64,000 bases of DNA from Diploptera punctata (Eukaryota > Arthropoda > Insecta > Blattodea > Blaberidae). Location of the stretch: NCBI GenBank assembly GCA_030220185.1, contig JASPKZ010002335.1, forward strand, positions 31,001 through 95,000, in the 5' to 3' direction. Below the pieces are notes generated by a model, which made no database searches, was not told the DNA's origin, and saw nothing but the letters and a program-made list of their open reading frames with translations. Of the stretch, positions 41,014-51,742 are shown piece by piece (position 1 is the first letter of the stretch; each line of letters opens with the position of its first letter). The position numbers and the translations under genes are program-made.

Positions 41014-41640
41014 TTAAAAACTACCTAGATTTTCATGAAGTTCAGATGACCGTGTGTAATTCCTGACACAAATCACAATGACATTAATATAAATCGCAAA
41101 GAGTGTTGGGGATAGGGGGCTGTCTTGCCTCACATCACGATTTATAATTCCTTCTTCAGAAAATCTGTTATTTAATTTAATCTTTATGGTGTTGTCTAAG
41201 AAAATATTTTGTATGTTCTGCAGAAGTAAATTTGGTATATTTCCGTCTTCCAGTACATTGAAGAGTTTTAGTCTCTTGGCTGTGTCGAATGCTTTTTCAA
41301 AATCTATGAAAGTAAAATGTGTTTCTAAGTTGAATTCTCTTCTTTTTTCAAGCAATAGTTTAACAGAAAATGCTGAATCAATACAAGATCGTCCTTTCCT
41401 AAATCCATTTTGACATTCCATAAGGAATTTTTTGCTGAAATTTTTCAATTTTCCATTTAAAATGTTTGCATTAATTTTGTAGCATGTGTTTAACAAACTG
41501 ATTCCCCTATAGTTGTCCATTTTTCTCTTGTCTCCTTTCTTGAACAAGGGGGTATAATAATGCTTGTCTTCTATTCTTGTGGTATATGTGCATTTTTAAT
41601 ACATTATTAAAGAAGGACAACAGTCTTTCGAGGTGATCTT
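41014..41640 (-). pseudogene. LINE reverse transcriptase, fingers and palm
   Basis: The minus frame 41014-41547 is open for 177 codons: FKKGDKRKMDNYRGISLLN, ECQNGFRKGRSCIDSAFSVK, FTFIDFEKAFDTAKR (first catalytic aspartate), then RQDSPLSPTLFAIYIN. Upstream the sequence still reads IPQEWKTSIIIPL in a shifted frame. The YADD palm motif would follow but is not present; the sequence ends at about 41014. This fragment covers the N-terminal half of an RT, unlike the tails seen elsewhere. The RT type resembles that of RTE/R4-like LINEs; exact clade unassigned. Confidence 0.87.
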
Positions 41641-41644
41641 GAAG

Positions 41645-42445
41645 AGGATCATAGCAACTCCGGCCATGAAAGCCTAAGTCAATAGGCCTACATTAGTCTT
41701 TCGATGGTTCGTTGATAAATCATAGGACATCGGAAATTAATGAATAGCCTATAATGTTGGTTATAAACAGTTTGATGTGTTTAATTTTTTTCTCCACTAG
41801 GGTGCATTCTTATAATATTGTGATCCTTTGGCAATAAATAATATGATCTGGTTGCAGTGATGAACAAATGAAGCATAACAAACGTTTCTCACTTGTTTTC
41901 AAACATCACCGTTTACATTAAATATATAAATATTTTAAAATAACTATATTCAAATAATGATTTGTAATTTTATTCGTTAAATAGTCCTAACCAATGCCAC
42001 TCTTAATTTCCAAATTATCGATAAATTCACGATGTCACGAAGTGGCATTACTTTTGATAAATTGTCTATTTCATTATCTTATTAAATTGTATTGCTTTTT
42101 TTTTTGTATATAGCTGATGTTATAAAAATAAATTCTTGGAGAGTTGCTTCATACGTGTGCACAATACTCGTATTATTTCTTAATTCCTGTAGCTCTGATA
42201 TGGTTGTACACAGTGCACTTAACAGATCTTTGGACATCTGACAGTTCGGCGTTTGAGAATTATGGGACTGCTAGTCATAGCAACGCATTCAAATCTGTCA
42301 ACAGCCAATCACAACATGATGATCCCTTATTCTCCTGACCACAAATTCAAACATTCCCGCAAAATATTTAGAAAAGTTTCAAGTTTTCCAAAATCCAACC
42401 ACGTGGCTTTAGTTCAGATTTTATTCATTATGTTTAGTATTGTAT
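41645..42445. other. No recognised feature
   Basis: A/T-rich; no family or repeat seen. Confidence 0.45.
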
Positions 42446-42449
42446 TAAT

Positions 42450-42790
42450 TAACATCAACCGGATGGTCTATCGGTTGTGTTGCCTCGCTTCTAGTTCAAA
42501 CCCGGCCGGGCTCGATGCATTTTTAGGATGGAAAAGAGTCCTCTGGGAGGGACTTTAAGCCGTGGGTCCCGAGTTTGAAGAGTTTCTTGTTCGTATAAGA
42601 ACTTCAAGCTTGAATTAGTGCCTCAGCAAAATTTAACCGACCTTCCCGATCCAAGTAATACCTTAATTGTCTCATAGGGGCAATGTGGTTACAACATGTC
42701 ACTCACTGAAATATGTAGGAAAATAAGTATAAGTACATTAACTTAGTCAAGAACCTCCCGCTAGAGGAGTATGAGTGTTTCTGTTATGAT
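42450..42790 (+). mobile_element. SINE-D, diverged copy
   Basis: TGGTCTATCGGTTGTGTTGC, B-box-like AGTTCAAACCCGGC, TCTGGGAGGGACTTTAAGCC, GTGGGTCCCGAGTTTGAAGA and CCCGCTAGAGGAGTATGAG follow the order of the copy at 13589. Confidence 0.83.
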
Positions 42791-43560
42791 TTTGTGTATG
42801 TTTGCTATTCGTGGTGAGATGTTACCAGATGTGAGTCAGAAATTCTGACGAGCTGTTTCTCCCTCCATTCCTCCATAAATGAGCGGAAACATTGTAACTA
42901 CCCCTCCTCCACACACAATGTCAGAAGTTAATTTTGCTGTAATAGGTATACTACTGACTTTGACATCATTTAACACTCGATTAAGGCTAGCTGTAACATA
43001 GTGTAACAACGAAGATGAATTCACAGAGAATTTTTTTGTTACATTATTATTCAAGGGAGGTCATTAATTAATGGTAGAAGAGAATGCCGTTAAATAAAAA
43101 AAATATTTTTTTGTAAAGAATGTCTTGATGATGTGTTTCGCCGCTCGTCCTATTTACAAACGTTTCTTTCTGCTGTCGTAGGTCCGCGTGAGCATAAATC
43201 GATTGCTGCAGGAACCAAGTTCAAAATGCCAAGGTTTTGAAATAGATGACCTGGCTCTGCTTATTCAGGTCGGGGACAGGAAGGAATGACATTCCCCACT
43301 CCACTTCTTTTTAAACCCTGGATTAGAAATCCATATTATTATTATTTTTTCATTTCATATTTATTTGCAGTCGTTTTAACATCTGCTATAACGCGTTTAA
43401 AATATTTGGTTGTATCCAGCTGATAGAGTTTGCTGGTGTCTTGTCTAGAAGATAATTGATTCATTGTCGTATAATGAGGATGAATTAGTTAGTATTTTGG
43501 AAAAATGATTCACTAAACAGCTTAGAACGGATCACATGTTACGGCCACAGGTTGAGAACT
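42791..43560. other. No recognised feature
   Basis: Nothing seen. Confidence 0.4.
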
Positions 43561-43564
43561 ATAT

Positions 43565-45165
43565 GAATTCATTGGTGCTATCAAACCCGTAGGCAGCGCG
43601 AACATAACTCTCCATAAATCCCTATCCTGAGCTAATGTTTATTACTGTATAATCCACATCCTTCAAATCGTGGTTGATGTTATTCTCCCACTTCATTCTT
43701 GGCACTTTCCCCAAGGAGATCCTATGCCCTTCTTTCATTCACCATTCGTGCCACATGACCTTCCACGAGATTTATTATATCTAATTTCCTATAAAGATCA
43801 TGTAGCTCACTATTCTCCATTCATCTCTTTGGTCCAAACATTTTTCTAAGAACCTTATTCTCAAATATTCGTATTTTTTTTTTCACCTCCCTCAAAGTAA
43901 GAATCCATGTTTCGCCATAACTCTAATAATTATAACCGTTTTACATATAATATTACGTTAATGTTTTTTGTAAGAAGTGGGGAAGACAAGAGCCTCTGTA
44001 ATACACAGTAGCATGCATTTCTAAAATTGAGTCTATGTTTAATTTATTTTTACACCTCATTCTGTTTGTTATTATTATACCTAAGTATATGAATTCAACC
44101 ACTTCTTAAAAAATCCCTCATTTGTCATTAACTGTCCATTTCCATTATATATTTCCATGTGAGACCACATATTTAGTTTTATTTATGTTTACTTCCAATT
44201 CCAATTTCTTAGTGTTACTGTCCTTGGTACAGTATATCCTCTCTATCGCCTAATAATACTACATAATCAACATGAACTTAGAACTTATTAACACCGTTGA
44301 GTTGTAGGTATTCATCCTCTAAAGATTTGATGGCATGCTCTAGTATATTCAATTCTAAAATTGAACAGTTGAGGAGATAGTGCATCTCCTTGCTTTAACC
44401 CATTGTGAATTTCAAAAGAATCCGAAAACTGTTTGCCTACATGTGCCCTGTTCTTTGTGCCATTTAAACACATTCGAATAAATCTAACTAGCTTTTTAAG
44501 AATTCCGAAATCCAGCAGGATACTTTATAACTTCTCCCTCTTAATTTAATTATATGTATTTTTTTTAAGTCTACGTATAGTTGATGCACAGTAACATTAT
44601 ATTCCCATTTCCTTTCCAAAATCTGTCTTATATAAAAAAAATCTGATCTGTTTCTTCTAAATCCACATTGATGATCTAGAATGTCATCAATGTAGGAAAT
44701 AAGTCTGCTTACTAATACATTCGTTATAATTTTGTATGGAGTTGAAAGTAATGAGATGTCCCTGTAGTTGTTGCAATCAGTTGTATCTCCTTTTTTTTAG
44801 ATTGGTACGATAATTGATTGTTTCCATTCATTTGGAAGAGTCTCTTTATCCCAAATCATACTAAGCAACCGACGTATTTTTTCCATCAATTTTTCTCCTC
44901 CTGATTTTATCAGTTATTCTGGAATCCCATCTGAACCTGATGCTTTATACATCTTCAATTTTTCTATCGCCTTTTCAACCTTTAATGCGCTTGGTTCTGT
45001 GACTAACGTTTCTGCTGTCTGTAAATCATTCTCTTGAATATCTTGTTCTGCACGTATATTTAATATATGCTTAAAGTAACTTTTCCATCTACTTAATATA
45101 CTTGACAAATGAATAATATCCTCATTTCCTTTCCTAATTATGTTAGTGCTAAGACTCTCCTCATT
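43565..45165 (-). mobile_element. LREE-LINE, 3' half (RT and tail), degenerate
   Basis: Colinear with 28432-31700: 3' UTR (CCATAAATCCCTATCCTGAG), LREE tail (43740-43920), palm (44260-44300), thumb, and the linker end MSSILSRWKSYFKHILNIRA (45108 down) and EKAIEKLKMYKASGSDGIPE. Where the catalytic YADD should be, the reading is HVDY. The element lacks both inserts seen in the longer copy and so shows the ancestral sequence at those sites. It stops at 45165, against a GAA-tailed LINE end. Confidence 0.87.
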
Positions 45166-45166
45166 A

Positions 45167-45375
45167 CCCTAATTCTTCTTCTTCTTCTTCTTCTAGTTGG
45201 CGACTGCAACTTCAGTGAAGTTTTGGCCTTCTCAACAATTTTCCTCCATTCAGATCTATTATAGATACAGACTGGCCAACTTTTAATTTTCATTTCTGTT
45301 ATATCTTTTATGATGCCATGTTGCCGTCCGTTTTTGGGCGTCCAGCTCTTCTGATGCATATTGGTTTGCATTTGT
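45167..45375 (-). pseudogene. 3' end of a GAA-tailed LINE
   Basis: The minus frame 45138-45371 reads KSWTPKNGRQHGI, EMKIKSWPVCIYNRSEWRK, EKAKTSLKLQS, then arginines from the GAA run (45173-45194). The NRSEWRK block corresponds to DRxxWRK of LINE tails. It lies against the truncated end of the LREE-LINE, in the same orientation. Confidence 0.72.
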
Positions 45376-45584
45376 ATATTATTTTTACAAGTTTTTCTTC
45401 TTGCATTCTATTTACATTTGAGTTTTAAACTTCTAAACCAGCATTTCTCTTAACGAATCAATAAAATCATTGATTGTGGGACGTCTCAAATAAACACCAC
45501 GCTACATCTGAGCCAACTTACTTCATTTTATAAATGTCAATATTTTTATAACAATTATTGCTTAATGAATCACAAACAAGTTCT

Positions 45585-45740
45585 CTTTGAGAGGAGAAAA
45601 ACATTACGAGTATTTGAGAAAAAAGTGTTTAGAAAAATTGTGGACCAAAGAGAGATGGTGAGACCAGATATAATAAGAACGGTTAGGTCTTGTAGACTGC
45701 GTTGGGAAGGACATGATATATGAATGGGAATGAAATTGCA
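45585..45740 (+). pseudogene. LREE-LINE C-terminal tail fragment
   Basis: One frame reads LREEKTLRVFEKKVFRKIVD, then after a deletion VRPDIIRTVRSCRLRWEGHD. This matches LREExxLRxFExxVxxxI and PDxIRTVxSxRLRWAGHV. Plus strand. Confidence 0.78.
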
Positions 45741-46260
45741 AAAATAAAATAGAAAAATAAGAATTTAGCTAGAACATGGATATATTGTTTAAGAAAATAT
45801 GTAGTGAGTTTTTTAAAACTATTTTATGAGTAGAGCAGTTCTTGATATAAGAGGGGAAGTAATTCTAGAATCGGGTGGCTGAAACAAGGAAAGAGGAATA
45901 ATGATATGTTCGATGTAGTGGTACAGCTAGAGCTAAGTTGTTTCTAGATTGTCTGTTAAAATTATGGTGGGAAGATAGTGAATGGAAGCGAGTATAAATA
46001 CAAATATTTGTATAAGAAGCAGAGCAATGTATCTTTCGCCCGTCTTCTAACCGGAGACATTACAACATTTCAAATACTGGAGTTATGTGATATGATTTAC
46101 GGAGGTTATAACATACATCACACAGGGGAGCGCGGAAATGTTGAAGCATATCCTACAGAGGAGACAGAGAGTCAAAAAGGTTAAGAACAACTGCATTAAA
46201 AGATTATATCGGTATATTTTGCTTGAAAAATTTTTACCTTCATCTTTAAATTGATTATTT
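45741..46260. other. No recognised feature
   Basis: A 68-codon frame (45978-46184, +) matches no known family. Confidence 0.4.
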
Positions 46261-46271
46261 ATCAGTATTGT

Positions 46272-46542
46272 GTCCACCGCTGTGGTCTCGAGATAGCGTG
46301 CTGCCTTTGTCACGCAGCGGGCCCGGTTTCGATCCCCGGTCGGGGCAGTTTTTCTGGGTGAGGTTTTTATCGGGGTTTTTCCTCACCTGTAAGACAAATG
46401 TCATCATCATCATGCTTATCATTATCATCATCATCATCATCCTTCACCGGTGTGGAAAGCAACGGAACGCTACCACACCTACAATTCCCTAGTAAAGCTG
46501 CGAAGCATAGCATGAAAATGCAGAATTACTATGGTTGGATGG
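46272..46542 (+). mobile_element. SINE-B with internal deletion, 11-bp TSD
   Basis: Head GTCCACCGCTGTGGTCTCGA, B-box GTTTCGATCCCC, TCACCTGTAAGACAAATG, then body 2 (CTTCACCGGTGTGGAAAGC, CTACAATTCCCTAGTAAAGC, CAGAATTACTATGG). About 50 bp before the body is missing, and so is a short piece near the 3' end. Flanks ATCAGTATTGT (46261-46271) and ATCAATATTGT (46543-46553) differ at one base. Confidence 0.92.
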
Positions 46543-46712
46543 ATCAATATTGTAGGTTTTGAAATGTTAATTTTTATTAATTTAATGAATATATTTAAGT
46601 TACCTAACCAAGCTAATTTCTTATTTCCCCATAGATGCCAGCGAGTGACATGGTTAGTTCATTACCTCAAAGAAACACATAGTAGGCAACTATTATATAG
46701 CTGGCTTAACTT

Positions 46713-46715
<3 letters not shown>

Positions 46716-46758
<43 letters not shown>
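46716..46758. repeat. (GA)n microsatellite
   Basis: About 43 bp of pure GA. Confidence 0.97.
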
Positions 46759-46764
<6 letters not shown>

Positions 46765-47386
46765 TATACAAGGGTAGATCGGTGACCACCCACCCTGTTG
46801 TCAGTTTTCCTCTTCCCCCTTTCCCCTATTAACATCTGGTGAAGAAATACCGACAACACTGGTGCGAGTGAAAGAGGTGAGTACAGTTGTCTCATTCTAC
46901 AAATGTCTCGTAAAGTTAAACCAGAGAGAGACTATAGGTAGTTTTGAAATTCCCGGGAAAAATATTTAACTTGGAGGTTCATCAATCCACCGACAGAGGA
47001 AGGAATACCAACTGTCAGATGGCAGAAGGAATTTACTTAAAACTAGTCCCCGAAAGTATACAACATGTGAGGTGAGGTGTGAAATCTGATTTATTCGACG
47101 ATTCTTAGAATAAAACTTCTTGTAGAGTTAACTTACTTACTAAAATATCAATGATATTTGCCCGTCTCAGTTTTGCTCAGAAGCTCTAATTTAGCTATAT
47201 TCAGATGCTACAAATATGTACTTTAAGCCATTTGTTCCCTATCTTAAAGAACTCAGTTTATAATTATCTTCTAACCAACTAACCCATGAAGCAAGATATT
47301 TAGGTTCTTGCAAAGTTCATTGGAAATTATATTTATTAAATATTATTTAGAGAATATGTAAAAAAATTACAAGGATTATGTAGACG

Positions 47387-47392
<6 letters not shown>
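46759..47392. other. No recognised feature
   Basis: No coding family or repeat seen. Confidence 0.4.

Positions 47393-47431
<39 letters not shown>
47393..47431. repeat. (TA)n microsatellite
   Basis: About 39 bp of TA, just upstream of a LINE tail. Confidence 0.96.
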
Positions 47432-47432
<1 letters not shown>

Positions 47433-47592
47433 TCAAGATGGATACAATATGTTTATCAAATGGAAGATCACAGGATTACCCAAACAAATGTTAAACTACC
47501 AACCTGCAGGAAGAAGACCAGGACGTCCACTCAAAAGACTTTTGGATGGTGTTTCTCTTGAGGCCGAAACAGGTCAACAAATGGCCTAAATT
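47432..47592 (+). pseudogene. LINE C-terminal tail, last 50 or so codons
   Basis: The frame reads KQMLNYQPAGRRPGRPLKRL followed by LDGVSLEAETGQQMA and a stop. The GRPxKR and ETGxxxA end match the tails at 15850 and 20745. A short block before it (WIQYVYQME) fits the HVxRM region in another frame. Confidence 0.72.
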
Positions 47593-48200
47593 CGTGAATA
47601 TATTATGATATATATATATATATAACATTAATTATGATATATTTTAGGGCATAATTGATTGGTAACATAAAACAAAATATTATTATAAAACACAGTTAAC
47701 AATTTAAATTTCCAACGAATACTTTAATTGCAATATCTTTAATTCTTTTGGTAAAATTACATTAAAGGATATTTCAAAATGTACTGTTTATCTGTCAATA
47801 TTTTGATTCATATGAGCTTTAAAAAATTTTAATAAGAACAAAGATTAAAGTCTCGATATGTGATGGAATTTTAAGTTATAACATATTTGAATATCCAGTC
47901 TCTTCTAAATTGCTGTCTAGGAAGTCCACCGAGCTGGTGGAAGATGGTTAGTTTGAAAGTGGACATCTTGGTAGAGGCCAATATCATTAGATGTAAGCAT
48001 GCTCTAAATACAATGTGAACAATCGAAATATATATATTTAAAATAAAATTTAATATTTTTCTACTTACCGATAATTAAGAAAAATATATTTGATCTACAT
48101 CCGGCGAACATAATGACCCAATATAAATACACTATTTAAAGTGAAATATTTTAAAATAGAAGTGAATGTAACATTATTCCAATCTGAAACTGATATATTT
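47593..48200. other. No recognised feature
   Basis: A/T-rich with a short TA run at 47608-47623. Confidence 0.45.
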
Positions 48201-48204
48201 ATCG

Positions 48205-48450
48205 ATGGCGCGACAGGCTTAGGATCATCCAGCCAGTGTAGGGGTGACATGTGGTCAGCATATCGGATACTCCAGCCGTTATAGGTGGTTTTCTCAACCT
48301 GGAGCCGCTACTTATTGTAGCTACCCTAATTCCCCACAATGCTGGGTGCGCATCGGTCCCATACTGCCTGAAATTCCATTAGTAAATGTCTTCCCTCATA
48401 GAGTCCCGTAGATTTGCTCCAAGGCATTTGGCTACGGCGCGGAACTTAAA
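48205..48450 (-). mobile_element. SINE-G
   Basis: Plus-coordinate blocks GTGGTTTTCTCAACCTGGAG, TCGGTCCCATACTGCCTG and TTTGGCTACGGCGCGG recur at 62000-62285 in the same order (CTGGTTTTCTCAACCTGGAG, CGGTCCCATACTGATGG, TCGGCTAAGGCGCGGG). The tRNA-like head would be the GCGCC(G/T)AGCC side, so the element is on the minus strand. The head assignment is tentative. Confidence 0.65.
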
Positions 48451-48696
48451 ACTGATCTATAAAGTTAAGTTGGATAATGTGTGCAGAAAGTTATATCAAC
48501 AGAATCGCTAATCCAAGATTTCATTGAAAGTGATATTATTGCAAAAATAAACAGTGAAGATATCCATCATGTCCTTCCCTATGGCTGTACCCAAGTGAAT
48601 CCTGATCCTCTCTTTTATGCTCAAATCGTCGAGGGATTTTATTTTATACTCATCTTCATACGAGTACAAAGCTGAAGTGTACTCACAAGCAGAGAT

Positions 48697-48775
48697 TGAT
48701 GGCCGCGCGGACCTAAGATCTCCATATACCCTGATCTAATGTTCTCCAATCATCCCCTGTATAATTCACCTTCTA
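48697..48775 (-). mobile_element. LREE-LINE, 3' UTR fragment
   Basis: TGATGGCCGCGCGGACCTAA, TCTCCATATACCCTGATCTA and AATCATCCCCTGTATAATTC match the 3' UTR of the family (28483-28550). No coding part. Confidence 0.7.
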
Positions 48776-48826
48776 CAACTTTGCCAAGATGGTGGGTGCT
48801 CGATTTATGAAAAAAAATACCATTAT

Positions 48827-49133
48827 ATTCTATTATATTGTAATTCTGCCCAAGGGCAGGTCTTTCACTGCAATCATAGCATTTTCATGCTATGCTTTGC
48901 AGCTTTACTAAGGAATTATAGGTGTGGTAACTTCCCGTTGCTTGCCACACCGGTGAGGGATGATGATGATGCCCGGATGATTTTCGGGGACCGTAGGGTC
49001 CTAAGCTTCCTGTCTTACAGGTGAGGAGAAACCCTGAAATAAACATCACCCAGGAGCCTGTCCCGATCGGGAACCGAACCCGGGCCCGCTGCGGGACAAG
49101 GCAGCACACTACCTCGAGACCACAGCGGTGGAC
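48827..49133 (-). mobile_element. SINE-B, 13-bp TSD
   Basis: Minus order: GTCCACCGCTGTGGTCTCGA, B-box GGTTCGGTTCCC, CTCACCTGTAAGACAGGAAG, body 2 with CCACACCTATAATTCC and CAGAATTAC. An ATATT-type tail closes the 3' side (48827-48840). Flanks AAAATACCATTAT (48814-48826) and AAAATACAATTAT (49134-49146) differ at one base. Confidence 0.92.
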
Positions 49134-49146
49134 AAAATACAATTAT

Positions 49147-49590
49147 GGAATATGTAATAAATTATCACCCACATATTTAATAAAGTTATGGGGATGAACT
49201 CAATTACTGCAAAAGCGGCTAACGGAAACTTGGAGATAATTATATTTCCATCTCTCTCACGCAGTCTGCGGCGATAGCGTTCCCATAAGAGTAATGGTTT
49301 TGTAGACATGTAGTGTGGAAGTTGTCAAGGTATTGGAAAATAAAGTCGAATACAGGGAACTGAGCTCAATAAAAAAATGGATGAAACTCACCAAGCGGGA
49401 CATTTTTAAACCCCTCTTCAATGAGAAGCCCTTGCTCTTCATGGGACATATTTGAAATTTAATAATTCCATTAATTCACTATACTGTATCCGAGTTAAGT
49501 TTCTGTTGTACTGTAAACAAACTTGCATAAGGAATTACTCCGTCTATGTGGTGCTAGCTGGCTAGGAATAAAGAGGAATGGGAAGATGTT
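49147..49590. other. No recognised feature
   Basis: Short frames only. The right end meets the palindromic complex. Confidence 0.4.
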
Positions 49591-50074
49591 ATAAAAAAAT
49601 AAATAATAGTTTTAAAAAACTAAAAGAACACGCTTTATTAGAAAACTAAAAAATGAAAAATAATTTTAATTTCCAATACGCTTGGGATAAAATAAAGTGG
49701 CCAACAAAAAAATCATCTCCAACACATATAAAATAAAATTACAGTTATCAACAAAAAGGAAATAATTTTACCATCAAAAGCGTGGGGTGCTCTATATCAA
49801 TTAATATATTTGATAATAAACAGATATTGGTAAAAGTAAGCTCTCTAAGAAGAAAATGTAAAAATAATAAAAATCATCCCACGCTTTTGATGGTAAAATT
49901 ATTATCTTTTTGTTGATAACTCTAATTTTATTCTATATGTGTTGGAGATGATTTTTTTTGTTGACCACTTTATTTTATCCCAAGCGTATTGGAAATTAAA
50001 ATTATTTTTCATTTTTTAGTTTTCTAATAAAGCGTGTTGTTTTAGTTTTTAAAACTATTATTTATTTTTTATTT
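49591..50074. repeat. Inner palindrome P1
   Basis: Arms 49591-49790 and 49875-50074 are inverted copies. Landmarks are AACACGCTTTATTAGAAAAC, TTTCCAATACGCTTGGGATA and CCATCAAAAGCGTGGGGTGC, each with its complement opposite. The 84-bp loop contains TATTTGATAATAAACAGATA. Confidence 0.93.
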
Positions 50075-50176
50075 TTTAGTTTTAATATTTTACAGAATAA
50101 GATAAAAATGTAAATATCTTTAAATTCGATACTATTGTAGTATGAGCTAAAACTAATACTCTTTTATAAAAAAAAC

Positions 50177-50268
50177 CCTTCCAGCCGGATTTGAACCAGC
50201 GACGTATGGATTACTGAAATTATATACCACTAAGAGTTCATTGCTCTACCAACTGATCTCTTAGAACG
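50177..50268 (-). pseudogene. tRNA-Tyr-like sequence 1 with intron-like insert
   Basis: Minus reading: GATCAGTTGGTAGAGCAATG (D-arm/A-box), an anticodon region, GGTATATAATTTCAGTA (intron-like), ATCCATACGTCGCTGG, then the T-arm GGTTCAAATCCGGCTGG. Insect tRNA-Tyr has the same D-arm, T-arm and an intron after the anticodon. The segment that should hold the anticodon GTA reads AACTCTTAGTGG, so the anticodon is lost. The acceptor ends do not pair. It is a pseudogene or a recruited promoter. Confidence 0.8.
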
Positions 50269-50309
50269 ATTGACAAAAAAGTCGACTAGTCCGCAACCTA
50301 TTATACCAG

Positions 50310-50655
50310 TTTTCATTTTTTTTTATTTTCGGATGATTCTGGCCAGGATTTTAGAAACAAAATATGAAATTATTGTATTGTCACGGGTTCTCTACACGTA
50401 TACAAAGTTTCAAGTCGATCCAATGTTTCTAACTGGGTGAAAATCGCGTTGAAAGATTCCGTTACATTGACACAAAAATACTTTTTCTTTATTTTCTGAT
50501 GATTATGGCCAGGATTTTAGAAAATAAATATGAAATTATTGTGTTGTCACGGATCCTCTACAAGTATACAAAGTTTCAAGTCGATCCGATGATTTTAAGT
50601 GGGTGAAAATCGCGTTGAAAGATTCCGTTACATAGATAGATAGATAGATAGATAG
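50310..50655 (+). repeat. 165-bp tandem repeats (left arm, two units) and GATA run
   Basis: Units begin at about 50325 and 50491 (period 166; anchor GATGATTCTGGCCAGGATTT and GATGATTATGGCCAGGATTT). Each ends GTTGAAAGATTCCGTTACAT. The last is followed by GATA units to 50655. Confidence 0.93.
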
Positions 50656-50775
50656 GTACAGGTCAAGCTAATATAAAGCGTGTAATAAGCTAAGGTTCTT
50701 AGAGGACCATAGAGCCAAAGGAAGAAGTTGAAGAAGAAGTGGCGCTTATTACACGCTTTATATTAGCTTGACCTG

Positions 50776-50777
<2 letters not shown>
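50656..50777. repeat. Central inverted repeat and 53-bp spacer
   Basis: Arm TACAGGTCAAGCTAATATAA and onward to 50690 (AGCGTGTAATAAGC) is repeated inverted from 50744 to 50777. The spacer 50691-50743 is the only part of the complex with no inverted partner. Confidence 0.95.

Positions 50778-50846
<69 letters not shown>
50778..50846. repeat. (ATCT)n microsatellite
   Basis: About 17 ATCT units; the left-arm counterpart has only five or six. Confidence 0.97.
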
Positions 50847-51490
50847 GTAACGGAATCTTTCAACGCAATTTTCACCCACTTAAAATCATCGGATCGACTT
50901 GAAACTTTGTATACGTGTAGATGACCCGTGACAATACAATAATTTTATATTTATTTTCTAAAATCCTTGCCATAATCATCAGAAATTCAAAAAAAGTGTT
51001 TTTGTATTAATGTAACGGAATCTTTCAACGTGATTTTCACCCACTTAGAAACATTGGATCGACTTGAAACTTTGTATACTTGTAGAGGACCCATGACAAT
51101 ACAATAATTTCATATTTATTTTCTAAAATCCTGGTCATAATCATCAGAAAATCAAAAAACGTGTTTTTGTATCAATGTAACGGAATCTTTCAACGCGATT
51201 TTCACCCACTTAGAAACATTGGATCGACTTGAAACTTTGTATACTTGTAGAGGACCCGTGACAATACAATAATTTCATATTTATTTTCTAAAATCCTGGT
51301 CATAATCATCAGAAAATCAAAAAACGTGTTTTTGTATCAATGTAACGTAATCTTTCAACGCGATTTTCACTCACTTAGAAACATTGGCTCGACTTGAAAC
51401 TTTGTATACGTGTAGAGAACCCGTGACAATACAATAATTTCATATTTTGTTTCTAAAATCCTGGCCAGAATCATCCGAAAATCAAAAAAA
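50847..51490 (-). repeat. 165-bp tandem repeats (right arm, four units)
   Basis: Units begin GTAACGGAATCTTTCAACG at 50847, 51012, 51177 and 51342 (the last with GTAACGTAATC), so the period is 165. They are the reverse complement of the left-arm units. Units two and three are nearly identical, which indicates recent amplification or conversion. Confidence 0.95.
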
Positions 51491-51539
51491 TTAAAACTGG
51501 TATAATAGGTTGCAGACTTCTCGAGTTTTTAATCAATCG

Positions 51540-51630
51540 TTGTAAGAGCTCAGTTGGTAGAGCAGTGAACTCTTAGTGGTATATAATTTCAGTAATCCAT
51601 ATGTCGCTGGTTCAAATCCGGCTTAGAGGG
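51540..51630 (+). pseudogene. tRNA-Tyr-like sequence 2 with intron-like insert
   Basis: GAGCTCAGTTGGTAGAGCAG (D-arm), AACTCTTAGTGG in place of the anticodon, GTATATAATTTCAGTA (intron-like), ATATGTCGCTGG and GGTTCAAATCCGGC (T-arm). It is the mirror partner of the copy at 50177. The anticodon is degenerate and the acceptor arm does not pair. Confidence 0.82.
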
Positions 51631-51742
51631 TTTTTTTTATAGAAGAGTATTACTTTTAGCTCATGCTACAATAATATCGAATGTAAAGATATTTACATTT
51701 TTATCTTATTCTGTAAAATATTAAAACTAAAAAATAAAAAAT

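Noticed and set aside
46531..46895. Frames of about 80 codons with Arg-Glu or Ser-Leu repeats
   Set aside because: Produced by the (GA)n run at 46716-46758 read on each strand.
50177..50268. Functional tRNA-Tyr gene
   Set aside because: The anticodon GTA is missing and the acceptor strands do not pair, although D- and T-arms look good.
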